Source: Neurospora tetrasperma FGSC 2508 (lineage: Eukaryota > Ascomycota > Sordariomycetes > Sordariales > Sordariaceae). From it: DNA of 64,000 nucleotides. The position numbers and the translations under genes were made by a program. The stretch covers positions 2,195,833-2,259,832 of the forward strand of contig NW_009799103.1 of the NCBI RefSeq assembly GCF_000213175.1. The letters run 5' to 3'. Numbering within the stretch: position 1 is the stretch's first letter; every line of letters starts with the position of its first letter. Positions 51,771 through 61,879 of this stretch are shown here, piece by piece. The notes under the pieces are model-generated. The model searched no databases and had not been told where the DNA came from. It saw only the letters and a program-made list of their open reading frames with translations.

Positions 51771-52291
51771 TGATACGGGGAGTGACCTTCATTTATAATA
51801 GTAAATAAAAATAAAGAAAGGAAGATGTTCTAAGAAAGAAGGGAAGGCTTCCAGCCAGCCGTCTGCACGCAGTAGATATACTGTACAGCGAGCCAGAGCA
51901 CGGGCCACGGGGTGGCCCGAGCACTGCAGTCTAGATGCCCAGGCTAGGCACGGCAAGAAAGCCTCCATAGCAGCCCAACTTATTATAGGGTAAGGGCACT
52001 ATTGGGGGTAAGTTACGATATTCGTTGTTGTACGAAGGAAGTAAGAGGAGAGTGTGCGCCAGCCTAGGCTTATAAGGGTTGCGTAACCCAATGGAGTGGG
52101 TCGCGTAGAGCCCCAATACCCAAGCTGGTACTAGTGCTATAGTACAGCACTAATGGTACGTAATCTAGTTATATGCTATAGCAAGGCACAGGGTATGTGA
52201 TCTAGCCCTGTGATACAACTAATTTGGGCTGTTACGATTAGTAAATACTATATTACAGTATAGATATAGAAATCTAAGAATTTCCCTATTA
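51771..52291. repeat. Solo LTR E, itself interrupted
   Basis: 521 bp interrupting B2, bounded by CTTAG (51766-51770 and 52292-52296). Starts TGATACGGGG and ends TTTCCCTATTA. The empty site is seen in B1, where the two flanks are contiguous (reverse complement near 47240). Removing the inner LTR leaves about 281 bp. Family not otherwise represented in the window. The frame at 51931-52116 is not a gene. Confidence 0.75.
51981..52215 (-). repeat. Solo LTR related to family C, nested in E
   Basis: 235 bp, TATTATAGGGTAAGG to AGCCCTGTGATA, with CAACT duplications at 51976-51980 and 52216-52220. Its ends resemble the C LTR but it is shorter and divergent in the middle, so it is probably a related subfamily. 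Confidence 0.78.
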
Positions 52292-52865
52292 CTTAGCTAC
52301 TTCTAACTAGGAATTAATATGGGTATAGTAGAGTACTTCTTTAAATCGGGCGAGGAAGATTACTATTAGTTTGTATAACTTCTAATAAAATTAGTAAAAC
52401 TCTTAACTAACCCTTCTTATAGTATTAAGTTTTCCGTAGGTAAGTTGGAACTTATCAATAAATTCTTAGGGAGATTAAAGTATAGTAGTGAAGGCAACAA
52501 GCGGCTTCTTAATAGCGGGCGATAGGTAGAAATATAAATAGTAGAACTACACTTCTAAGTTGCTAATAGCGCGGCTATCTACGTGGAGCTTAGCCTATGT
52601 GTTTAAAATCTAGGTTTTGAAATCCTCCTTATTTCTAGAAAATTTTTTGAGATAGGGAAGCACTAATTTTAGGACAGCGGGCTTCGTAATAACCTCAATC
52701 AACAACATTTGGAAGGCGGTTATAAATTACTACAAACGTTCTTAAAGGTCTTAGAATTAAGAGATTACAAGGAAGGTAGCGGGTACTATAGTAGATAAAA
52801 ACTCTTCAGGTGTACTTACGAGAGAAGGGTAATAGTATTAACTTAAAAAAGAGAGTCAAATATAA

Positions 52866-53128
52866 TATAACGGGTCTGTTAGAGTATTGTATAGCGAGTA
52901 GTCGTGTGTAGTTGAAATGCTATATTTGATAAAGAGAATAAAAGGGAAGATTATACTAGAAGGGTATAGTTTGGAGAAGGTTTTGTACAGGGTGCTAAAA
53001 CTGTATAGGCTAGGCAGATATATGGATCCAACTAACCAGAAGGCTTACACCCTTATTAATACAGCTAGTCCCGGCTTAGCAAGCTTGGCAAAGACGAGTC
53101 TTTAATCCTAGGCGCTAGCCCTATAATA
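52866..53128 (-). repeat. B2 5' LTR
   Basis: 263-bp reverse copy of the B LTR (TATAACGGGTCTGTTAGAG to GCCCTATAATA), followed by ATATA. Confidence 0.85.
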
Positions 53129-54109
53129 ATATAGACTACCCATTTAGGTAATACAACCTTAGAAAGATAAAAGAGTTAAAGTTTAAAGCCTTATATCTTA
53201 ACAAATATTAGCCGTATAGGAAAACTAAGACTACTATTAGAATTAGAATAAGAGATTTTATATTAAGATTATTCCCTTTTATTTATATTAATGTTGCTAA
53301 ATTTATAATATATAGTAATGTTTAATTATTCTTCTATAGCCAATAGCCAAAAAAACCTAAAACCCGCTCAGACCTGCTACTGCAAAAACAGGGGGTGGGG
53401 TCGGGGGGTGGGGTGGGTTTTGGAGGTTGGTAGGTCTAAGAACTGAGTCTACTACCTCCAAGTAGGAACCTTATAAACTTCGGGTCTATAGTTCTATCAA
53501 CGGGAGAACTCAGATAACATCGTTATCTCACCTCGCACCCCCCCCCCCCCCCCCCTTCTCCCCCAAGGCGCCGCCGCTCATCGCAGCTGAACACTCAAAC
53601 AATGGGGACTACCTGTTTGCCTACATAAATCGTTATGGAAGGGAGGGTGACTTACACTTGTATCTACCTACCTAGTACCTAATTACCTACCTCTACCTAC
53701 CTACCTACCTTGCCGCCCTCCCTCTACCTACGGCTCATGCCTGAATCCTCCAACTCTTTGCGCCAGTGCACTCTTTCGTTGGCAGGCTGGGGCAGTTTAC
53801 AGACAACATACAAACCTTCCATTTAGCATCACAACGCGGCTTCCGTCTTCTCTCCCGGCCTCCAAACTTGGATGCCATCTGCACATACGAGAACTTAACA
53901 GCAGTCATCACCCCCGCCACCTTCTCATCCCCACCATCGACATATCCGAAACCGATACCCGCATCTTTAGTTTGATCTTGTCGTCTAGCGATCCTCAGCT
54001 ATTCTGTCCATCAGGACGCGTTGCGTGTCTGGCTTAAGTTGGAATTTTGCCGGCATCCACTTCTATCCGTCAAGCCCACCTCGCCTCTGGGCACCCAGGG
54101 GACGCATTC
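53129..54109. other. Edge of RIP block and ATG4 upstream region
   Basis: To about 53.36 kb this is AT-rich remains of the tandem-repeat host sequence. Then come a G-rich stretch with five G-tracts (53391-53417), an 18-base C run (53538-53555) and CTAC/CCTA microsatellite (about 53660-53712), followed by ordinary upstream DNA. No gene seen. Confidence 0.6.
53391..53417 (+). other. G-quadruplex-forming motif at block boundary
   Basis: Five G-tracts of 3-6 separated by one or two bases, a strong quadruplex pattern, at the AT-rich/gene-rich boundary. Confidence 0.6.
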
Positions 54110-55870
54110 ATGACTTCCTCGCGACCGAGCGGCACCGGCAGCACTGGCTGGCAAGAGACAGTGTCCAATACATCTCCGAAGCTGGTTAACGCAATGGAGG
54201 CTGCCAGAGCCGGCGCTGCCGAAGTTGGACGCGTAGGCCGCCGCTTCCTCTACCGGATATGGGACTGGGAGCCTGTCAACAATCGCACTATTAATGAGCC
54301 CGTGTGGTGTCTCGGCTGTTCGTACACGCTTGACATCAAGCAGTACGGCTCGCCCTTGTCATCGTCGTCGCTATCCCAGCTTACAGCAGACACACCACCC
54401 TTGGATAAGTCACAGCTTGCCGCCACGCATCAGCACCAAGACTTTAATGGCGTCCGGACCATTGCCACGGCAACTTGTCTATCAGACACCTCAATGTCTG
54501 CAGCACCGGCAGGTTCCCAGCTGGGATCCTTCGACACGGCCCCAGATTCTGTAACGAGTGGTTATGATTCGGCTTTAGCATACGAAGAGCCTGGGCAAGA
54601 TGGTGGATGGCCGCCCACCTTTCTCGACGACTTCGAGTCTCGTATATGGATGACGTACCGCACTGACTTTGCATTCATTCCGAGATCGAGCGACCCCCAA
54701 GCGTCTTCTGCCCTGTCCTTCGCGATGCGGATAAAGACTACCTTTTCGGACTTGACGGGCTTCTCGTCCGATACGGGCTGGGGGTGCATGATAAGGTCAG
54801 GTCAGAGCCTCCTAGCAAACGCTATACTTATTGCTCGCCTTGGCCGTGGTAAGTTGCTCTTTTCGACATGCTTGCTCGCAACAACAAAAATAAACAACAA
54901 GCGTGACAACTAATAGCACTGGTATAGAATGGAGGCGAGGTACAGACTTAGATGCGGAAAAGGACATCATTGCCCTTTTTGCAGACGACCCTCGCGCCCC
55001 ATATTCCCTACACAACTTTGTCAAATACGGTGCCACGGCGTGTGGCAAATACCCGGGTGAATGGTTTGGTCCGTCGGCAACTGCACGGTGCATACAGTAG
55101 GTTATGGTCCTCCGGGCAAACACAAGAAGCCTCCTTGACTCGTGAAGACAAAGAGAGTGAGTAGTGTGACAGTATGGCTTACAATGTGCAGGGCATTGGC
55201 GGACGAGAAGCAGTCGGGCTTGCGGGTATACTCAACCGGTGACCTACCGGATGTTTACGAAGACAGCTTTATGGCGGTTGCGAATCCGGATGGGCGCGGC
55301 TTCCAGCCAACACTGATTCTCGTATGCACAAGACTTGGCATTGACAAAATCAACCAAGTATACGAAGAGGCCCTCATCTCAACTCTGCAGTTACCCCAGT
55401 CAATAGGTATAGCCGGGTAAGTCTTTGAACCCAAATATGTGACCTGGCACTATGCATTTACTCATCCTAACGTGAACATTAGCGGTCGTCCTTCCTCGTC
55501 CCATTATTTTGTCGGCGTCCAAGGCCAACGGCTCTTCTACTTGGACCCTCATCACCCACGGCCTGCACTTCCTTATCGCGAAGATCCGAGAGGATATACG
55601 GCAGAAGAATTGGATACGTGTCATACTCGACGACTGCGACAGCTTCATATTGGCGACATGGATCCTAGTATGCTTATCGGGTTTCTCATCAAGGATGAGG
55701 ACGATTGGGACACGTGGAAAAGCTCCGTGAAGCATGTTCAGGGCAAGTCCATCATCAGTGTTTCCCCGTACGACCCTGCCAGGGGGCAGGGTGGAGGGCG
55801 TGCCGAAGCCATTGATGAAGTAGAAACTCTAGAGAGTGATGATGATGGAGAACCCGCTTTGGGAGCATAA
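54110..55870 (+). CDS. ATG4: Cysteine protease ATG4 (autophagy)
   Basis: Processes and delipidates Atg8 in autophagy; peptidase family C54. Exons 54110-54848, 54928-55096, 55192-55416, 55483-55870, giving 506 aa. [15 protein letters not shown] (about 46-60) opens the conserved part; [17 protein letters not shown] holds the catalytic Cys226; LGREWRRG is restored by splicing exon 1 to 2; YLDPHHPRP carries the catalytic Asp399/His401 pair. The C-terminus is acidic ([18 protein letters not shown]). The ATG at 54110 is chosen as the first in-frame ATG; the open frame upstream begins only with TTG. A later ATG at 54194 is possible. All introns GT-AG. The gene lies about 1 kb from the RIP block, with its 3' end 184 bp from that of the next gene. 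Confidence 0.94.
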
Positions 55871-56054
55871 TGACTCAAGAAACGGGGCATGATGTATTCG
55901 GAGCCTCGCTTCACTACTCAACTTCAAGCCAGTACGAGACCGACGAAAAGAGACGTTGAGGCACACACGGTAGGTGGCGGTACCGACGCTATATTGTACA
56001 AAGTCTTGGGCGCGTGTTATGATCGTCTGATGTGACGGTAGTACACAAAACTAT

Positions 56055-57863
56055 CTACCGTCTCGCTTTTCTATCACCCTTTGTGGATTGAGGTGCAGGG
56101 GCCGCATGATTTTGTTCCTTGATGTGCGCGAATAACTTAGTCCGAGATGAGAAGGTTTCTTTGCAGAAGGCGCAAAGGTGCTATTACTTCCTATTAGTCG
56201 AGTGTTATGCGATATACGCAATATAATATACGCGCGATTTCTTCAAAGTGTACGTGAGTTACAACTTACAGTGCCTTGTTCACCTGCTTCAGCGGCTTGC
56301 CGCGCAGCCTTCTTCTCGCGTTTTAGTTTCGCTTTACCCAACTTCTTACCAGCACCGCCAGACTCCGTCCCACCAACTTCCAGGCCGAGAATGTTGTCAG
56401 TCAGAGAGTCGACGCCTTCAGTAGTGGCCAGACTGTCGGGCCGTGGTTCTCTAAAGGCAGTTCCAGCAGTGAATCGATTTTCGACTGTTGATCGAGGTGC
56501 ATACTCGTCATCTTCCGTACTCGAGTCATCCGCTGCACTTCGGCCCTGATCCTCTCGCGTTTCTGCGCTTTGGTAGATGTCCTCGTGACTTTGTGAATTG
56601 CCACCTAAAACGCCCAAGGGGGATTTTGCGGTATCATCACTACCGTCCAAATTGGTCTTTCGGGGAATTTGCGGCTGAGGTGAGGGCGTCGAAATAGCAG
56701 GACTCTCTACACCCAGGTGGAAATCGGCGTTTTCCTTTTTCATCTGCCTTTGCAGTTGCTGAACGGCTTTGACGTGTTTCTTGCTTTTCTCGTGCGCCTC
56801 CAATTGCTTTTCACTCTTGAATGTCTTGTTGCAGACAACGCATTCCAGGACCTCAACTTCAGACTCCTCCTCAGAAGTGAGAGAAAACTCGCTAAGCGGC
56901 TGCTCTTCATCATCCCGCGCCTGAGCCCAGTCAGGCACCACGTACTCGGCCAGCTTCTCTTGATTGGCGGCTCGTGATCGGGCCGCCTGGGCAGCGGCGG
57001 AATTCCGTAGGATCTGTTGCCGTTCAGACTCGGATTGCGTGTTTGGAATATAACGGGGGTCACGTTTCCTGACAAACGACACGAGGGACAAGACGGCATC
57101 ATTGAATTCGCGGATGCCCTCTTCACGAAATTTGCGGTTTTCCTTTTCCATGAGTCTACGGACTCTACGGTCAGGGGCATCGCTAAGGCGATATTTGTCC
57201 TTCCAGCTGAACGTCTTTTTGGTAGAGAAGCCTGACCAGATCTTGTAGAATGGCTTCGCGACGGAATCGTAGTCGTCGCCGGCCCGGCCAAAAGCTGGAT
57301 ATTCTACGGGCACGATGCCTTCCCAATCTGCCGCTGCGGTTTCTTCGGCCGCGAGTTGGTCAAAAAACGAGTTAAGAATACCAAAAAAACCGTTAGGGCT
57401 GTCGTTCATGTGCACACTCGAGTTGAATCGGCCCATCAGCGTAAAGATGGCTGTTGCGGAGGTGTAGCTAGTTCCATCATGGCCAGATGGCTCAGCGCCA
57501 GAGACATCTGTCTGGCCTGTGAGGATGGCCTCACGATGGGAATCGTACCAGGCGCGTTCCTGAGGATCCGACAGGATCTCGTAGGCCGTCTGTACTTCGG
57601 CGAACTTCCTGGTCGCATTCTCTTCATCATTGAAGTTGCGGTCAGGATGCAGCTCGAGGGCCTTCTTTTTGTATGCCTTTCGAATCCTACCTGAACTCGT
57701 CAGTACCGTATGCAAACTTGCAACGTCTGAGATGGAAATGAGCTCACTCGGTATCGGCAGCCTGGCGATCTACCCCCAGAACCTCATAATAGCATGTCTT
57801 GCGCTCTAGTACGGCAGCAGAGGCCTGTCCGCCGGACCGCGGGGCTGATTGCTCGGCACCCAT
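56055..57863 (-). CDS. JJJ1: J-domain zinc-finger protein, JJJ1/DNAJC21-like
   Basis: Cytosolic Hsp70 co-chaperone; the yeast Jjj1 role is recycling of factors from late 60S subunits. Exons on the - strand: 57863-57748, 57686-56270, 56180-56055, giving 552 aa. J domain about residues 24-95 (TCYYEVLGVDRQAADTEIRK, HPD at 52-54). A central WEGI..FY..W.GFSTKK.F.W segment is typical of the family. Two C2H2 fingers with identical CX2CX12HX5H spacing follow: C321/C324/H337/H343 and C514/C517/H530/H536, the second encoded by the last exon. A charged linker lies between. The third exon was found by the CAFCKETF motif and in-phase acceptor AATAG|CACC. Divergent to the SPX-RING gene. Confidence 0.92.
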
Positions 57864-58141
57864 ATGGGAATCTTAGCTTGCTGGCGCAATGAGTTACGTG
57901 GGTACGGTAGTGAGCAGATGGCGTTCTATGAGGATGATGGAGAGAGAAGGAATCGGCAGAAAAAGCATTGTTAGTATACACAGCACATCTGTGCTTTTGT
58001 GATGGCGGCGCTACTAAGAAAAAATGATGCTGAGGCGGGTCGGGCGGTGGGTGCAGTAAAGTCGAGGTGGGGCGGGCTGCAGCATACTCGCCGTTGGGAA
58101 CCTCAAGGTAGGCGATTCGAGCCCTGACGAGTAGGTATATA
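57864..58141. promoter_or_regulatory. JJJ1-like upstream region
   Basis: 278 bp between the JJJ1-like start and the MITE. No specific element identified. Confidence 0.35.
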
Positions 58142-58470
58142 CCGTATAATTCCGGGGCATATATTTTTACCTCCCCTAGTAAAACTCTAAAAATCAGATG
58201 TGGTCTACACTCATAGTGCTCGAATATGTGCTTCTCACGCCCGATAAAAAGAGTGGGGGGGGGGACAGCGTGAGAGGCCGGAGCACTGTTAATTCGATTC
58301 TCAGTCTGCCCTGTCTTTTCCCACCTATCTTTTTGAGGGCGCTGGAGGGTAGAGAAATTCAGAATCACCGTCTTGCATACAATCTTGGTGGGCATCAAGT
58401 GCTGCAGTATGTATAAAGATACTGCCTGCTTTGTCATAACCCTGACAATATATGCCCCGGAATTATACCG
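58142..58470. mobile_element. 329-bp mariner-type MITE
   Basis: Terminal inverted repeats of 24 bp with one mismatch (left CCGTATAATTCCGGGG, right reading inward CGGTATAATTCCGGGG), flanked by TA on both sides (58140-58141 and 58471-58472), as for Tc1/mariner target duplications. An internal hairpin pairs AGTGCTC/GAGCACT and TTCTCACGC/GCGTGAGA about a G10 run. No transposase. Frames that run through it are artefacts. Confidence 0.75.
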
Positions 58471-58472
58471 TA

Positions 58473-59325
58473 GTGTACAGTCCACCCCTAGTTTCTGTCT
58501 GTTAACGCGGGACTAGGCGGTAGGTAACTAAATACCTACTCTTACTGGTCCAGACCTTCCACTCGAGTTGCCTAGAATACTTAACAGAATCGGCCCTTCC
58601 AATTGTAAGCAGCCCTCGCTTTCTCCACTTACATGAACCATCACATGGCCACCACCCTCGTCGTGTAGAGGGTTCGGGGGAGGGAGGAACATAGGTTAGT
58701 AGAACCGTGTCGACGGAACAAGAGGTAGATGGCATGGTAAGAGAAGACGGTGTGCTTTCGCAGATTTGAATATATCGACTGGCCTCGGCGCGCACACAGC
58801 AGCACCAGGGACATAATCACATAGTACCTGCGCGCCTCAATCGTCGTCGCCATCGCCGGTCACTTCGTTGCTTGGAGGTGTACCTGTACCAAGAAGCGAC
58901 CGTCCATTCGAGTAAGTCTAGTGCAGTGCAGCTCTTCCTCTACCTTTATACTAAGTGCCACATTGGCTGAGGATGGGTGGCCATGTGCGACCAACAAACA
59001 GGCCATTCATTGCCATTGCCTTCAAAAGAGCAAACAGACACACACTCATGTCTAACATCACTGGTGCGCATTTAGTTGAGTGATTTCACCGACACCAAAC
59101 CGTCCGCGCGTGTCAACGTCCCGACCCGATTCCAACGAGATTCCGAGTTTCCTCTCTTCAGCTATTGCCGATTCACGACCCGACCTAGACCTAAACCTAG
59201 TAGTCATCGCTGTCGCACCGCGCGACTCGCCAAATTGCCCCTCGTTCTTCCCCAATCCTACAGTTACTCGCCATGACCCCGCCTCCGAACGAATACCAGG
59301 ACTTTTGCATGGCCATGTCGCTACA
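58473..59325. other. Upstream region of SPX-RING gene
   Basis: About 850 bp of ordinary intergenic DNA. The reading frame of the SPX protein stays open upstream to 59080, but the ATG at 59326 starts the conserved SPX domain (MKFGHSF), so the upstream part is taken as 5' UTR. Confidence 0.5.
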
Positions 59326-61014
59326 ATGAAATTCGGTCACTCATTCAAGGAGGCCCTGCAAGGGGAGAGCTACCCTCAGCATTGGGTAGACAAAGCCATT
59401 CCGTACGGTCAGCTCAAGAAGCTCCTGGGCAAGGTGCGAGAAGAACTTACTCGCAACGGCTATGACCCCGATACTCTTCACAGGCTCTTGGCCGATCACA
59501 ACGCAGAGTACAGGCTAAGGGTAGAGAATTCCCACATCCTCCGCCCCAAACTGGTAGTCCGCCCCTCGGCCAGTACCATTTGTCTACGATCCGATACGGT
59601 TCCGAAGCTCCTCACGGGAGGAGAGCTCAGCACGCCCGCCAGCGCACCTCCCAAGTCGTCGTCTGTACTGCTGGGAAATCCCACCTCGTCACCCCCGAGT
59701 CTGGCGCAAGCCCAGGATGCTGGATGGGTTGATATTCCTCTGGACTCAGACGCAAAGTTCTTCAACATCCTACAAACAGATGTGGTCGAGCTAGACTCGC
59801 TGCAAACCCAAGAGCGTCAATCTATGAATGACGGCATACAGCTGCTTGGCGATGAGATTGCACGTCTGGCTCGGCCCCGCAAGGGAGTCATTCATATAGC
59901 AAAATCTGACCTCTACCGTTGGCGTGAGATTTTTGAACTCTACCTGGCCGCCCAGGTATTCTTCTCGACTGCCGAGACAGCCACGGGTCCGCGTGATAGT
60001 GAGAAGGCGCGGAAGCAGCTTGTTTGGTTCCAGGATGAGGTCAACAAACGACAGCTTTTACAAAAATTCAAACTCAAGGCTAGCGCGGAAGCTTACACAC
60101 ATTTCCTCGAACTCAACGCAACCCTCCTGAAAAATTTCAAGTTCCAAGAGCTTAACCGAACAGCGGTTACCAAAATCATCAAGAGTGAGTCCAGCCCAGA
60201 ACGGAGTAGTGGATAACAACGACAAAAGGGCAAGACGAAGATGCGGGGCAGAAAGAAGAAATAGAGAAGAGCGAGCGAGAGGAAGGGTATCAGCGAGAAA
60301 ATAGCTTGCGTGTTATGATCAAGCGGAGGTCACTTTAAGCGTACAGGATTATGACATGACCATATGCTAACTGTTCAGCAGAATTCGATAAACAGACGTC
60401 ATTGGGTGTGAAGGCAGAGTTCCCAAAAGCCATGAGCTCTGCCCCCTTCATCGTTGGGAGTATTGCCAAAGACATCTGCTCACAGATGGCTTGCGAAGTG
60501 CTCAGCCGTGTTCCCCAAATTGTGGATTACACATGCACAATCTGTACGCATGCCGGCAGGTCTACGTCAAAATTTAGACCGACCCTGCCCACCCCCACAG
60601 CCTTGCGTGGTGGTATATTCAAGCTGACAATGATGGATGTTGTAGGTTACTCGATCTGCTGGCTCCCCGTGCGACTGGACTGTGACCACATGTTTTGCAT
60701 CCGGTGCATGATCAAGATGCAAACCCGAGAAAAAGAGCTGTGCCCCCTCTGTCGGGCCAAAACCGTGCTATCTGCGACTGAAGGTAATGATGAATTTCAA
60801 CATGGCTCGATGAGCAGTATTGAGCACGTATAGCTAACATGCGTCGCTTTTGCCAACTACAGCCCACATCGACTGGAAATTGATGTCCTATATGGAGAAG
60901 TGGTTTCCTAAGGAAACAAAAGAAAAACAGCGTTACAACGAACTAGAAAGACGCAGGGAATTGTTGGGCGAGGCCTACGTTGATACAAACGACGGGCCAT
61001 GCATCGTGATGTAG
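59326..61014 (+). CDS. SPX-RING finger protein (putative E3 ubiquitin ligase)
   Basis: SPX domains sense inositol pyrophosphates and RING domains recruit E2; fungal SPX-RING proteins such as S. pombe Pqr1 act in phosphate homeostasis. Exons 59326-60184, 60382-60543, 60646-60783, 60863-61014, giving 436 aa. The SPX domain starts MKFGHSFKEALQ and YPQHWVDKAIPYGQLKKLL and runs to KKFDKQTSLGVKAEFP (287-301). The RING is C3HC4: C338, C341, C353, H355, C358, C361, C373, C376. Intron 2 (102 nt, CTGAC branch) splits the C341 codon, is a multiple of three and has no in-frame stop, so retention would insert 34 residues in the RING. The protein ends CIVM, a CaaX-like box. Biochemical role is inferred. 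Confidence 0.9.
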
Positions 61015-61879
61015 ACGGTGTACCTTATCTGCTTGGCTGGCTATCTTGCCTTTATGGGTTCCCCCTTATCACTGAATCTCAATCATGTTGAAATTCCTTC
61101 GAGTTGGGTCACTCTGTGTTTCTACTTTACTATTGATGATGATTTGGACGTGATACGCGTGGGAACTTGGTCGGCCAGTCAGCGCTTCACACAAAGCAAA
61201 TCAATCCAAATCTAGGGTCTGATTTGAATTATTTTGGGATATTTTGAAGTCAGATTTGCGTTGTTGGGAGTGTAATTGAATTGAATTACGTAGATTTGCT
61301 TCGGATCATCATCTTTTCCAGCCACATAAACAGGATAGAATAATACCAAGATTCCTCACCATAGTCCAGAGTATCACAGTTTCTCTACCGATATACGAGA
61401 TTTCTTTGATTAGTTTTATAATATTCACATCCGACCGCCTACAGCCAAAATTATCGTGTATATATCGAAGCGTTATATTACTGCAGAAATCTTATGCCTC
61501 TGACAAAACAGACACGCAAATTAACCAAATCAAATCTGACCTCAAAATTGCGTTGTTGTTGTGCTCGGTTTGCTTTACTGGGTTACAGGGTGGCTTGCTT
61601 TGATTGTATATGATTTGAATTGTGTGAAGCCCGACTCGGCCTTACATGGATGCGGGAAATTCTCGGCTGATGTTCAGCAGGTCAAGATCCGATTCCCTAG
61701 GCAGATGGGACCCGGTCGAGTAGTATATAGTTGCCAAAGTGTAGGTATGTATTGGCGGCAAAGGATAAATGTGTGACATGCGAAGAGAACACAATGGTTG
61801 TATCATTTCACTCCTCTTCCTACCAGAGACCCAGCTTAACATGTTTACATCTGTAAGCACTCGCTACCTGTCCTTACTT
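61015..61879. other. Convergent spacer between SPX-RING and cystathionine gamma-synthase
   Basis: About 865 bp, somewhat AT-rich, with repeated words such as CAGATTTG/CAAATCTGA and GCGTTGTTG (near 61258 and 61550). No gene or clear terminal repeat. Confidence 0.5.

Larger units (their letters stand above)
49580..53128 (-). mobile_element. LTR element B2 (reverse), host of several later insertions
   Basis: A second B-family copy on the - strand. Its 5' LTR is 52866-53128, and its 3' LTR is 49580-50174, interrupted by a solo A LTR. TSD ATATA follows at 53129-53133, and the left copy is merged in the TA run before C2. Interior collinear with B1 in reverse (for example GGTATTACTAC and TAACCGCTCCTAACTAAAT). 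Removing the later insertions leaves about 2.2 kb, agreeing with B1 without its gap. A frame at 51572-51760 is an accidental survivor with no recognisable domain. Confidence 0.82.

Noticed and set aside
54047-54109. Upstream extension of ATG4
   Set aside because: Begins with TTG; the first ATG is 54110 and conserved ATG4 sequence starts later.
57784-58485. 233-codon open frame on the - strand
   Set aside because: It runs across JJJ1 exon 1 in the wrong frame and through the MITE; no domain.
61199-61620. Repeated CAGATTTG/CAAATCTGA words suggesting a transposon
   Set aside because: No consistent terminal repeat or target duplication could be assembled.
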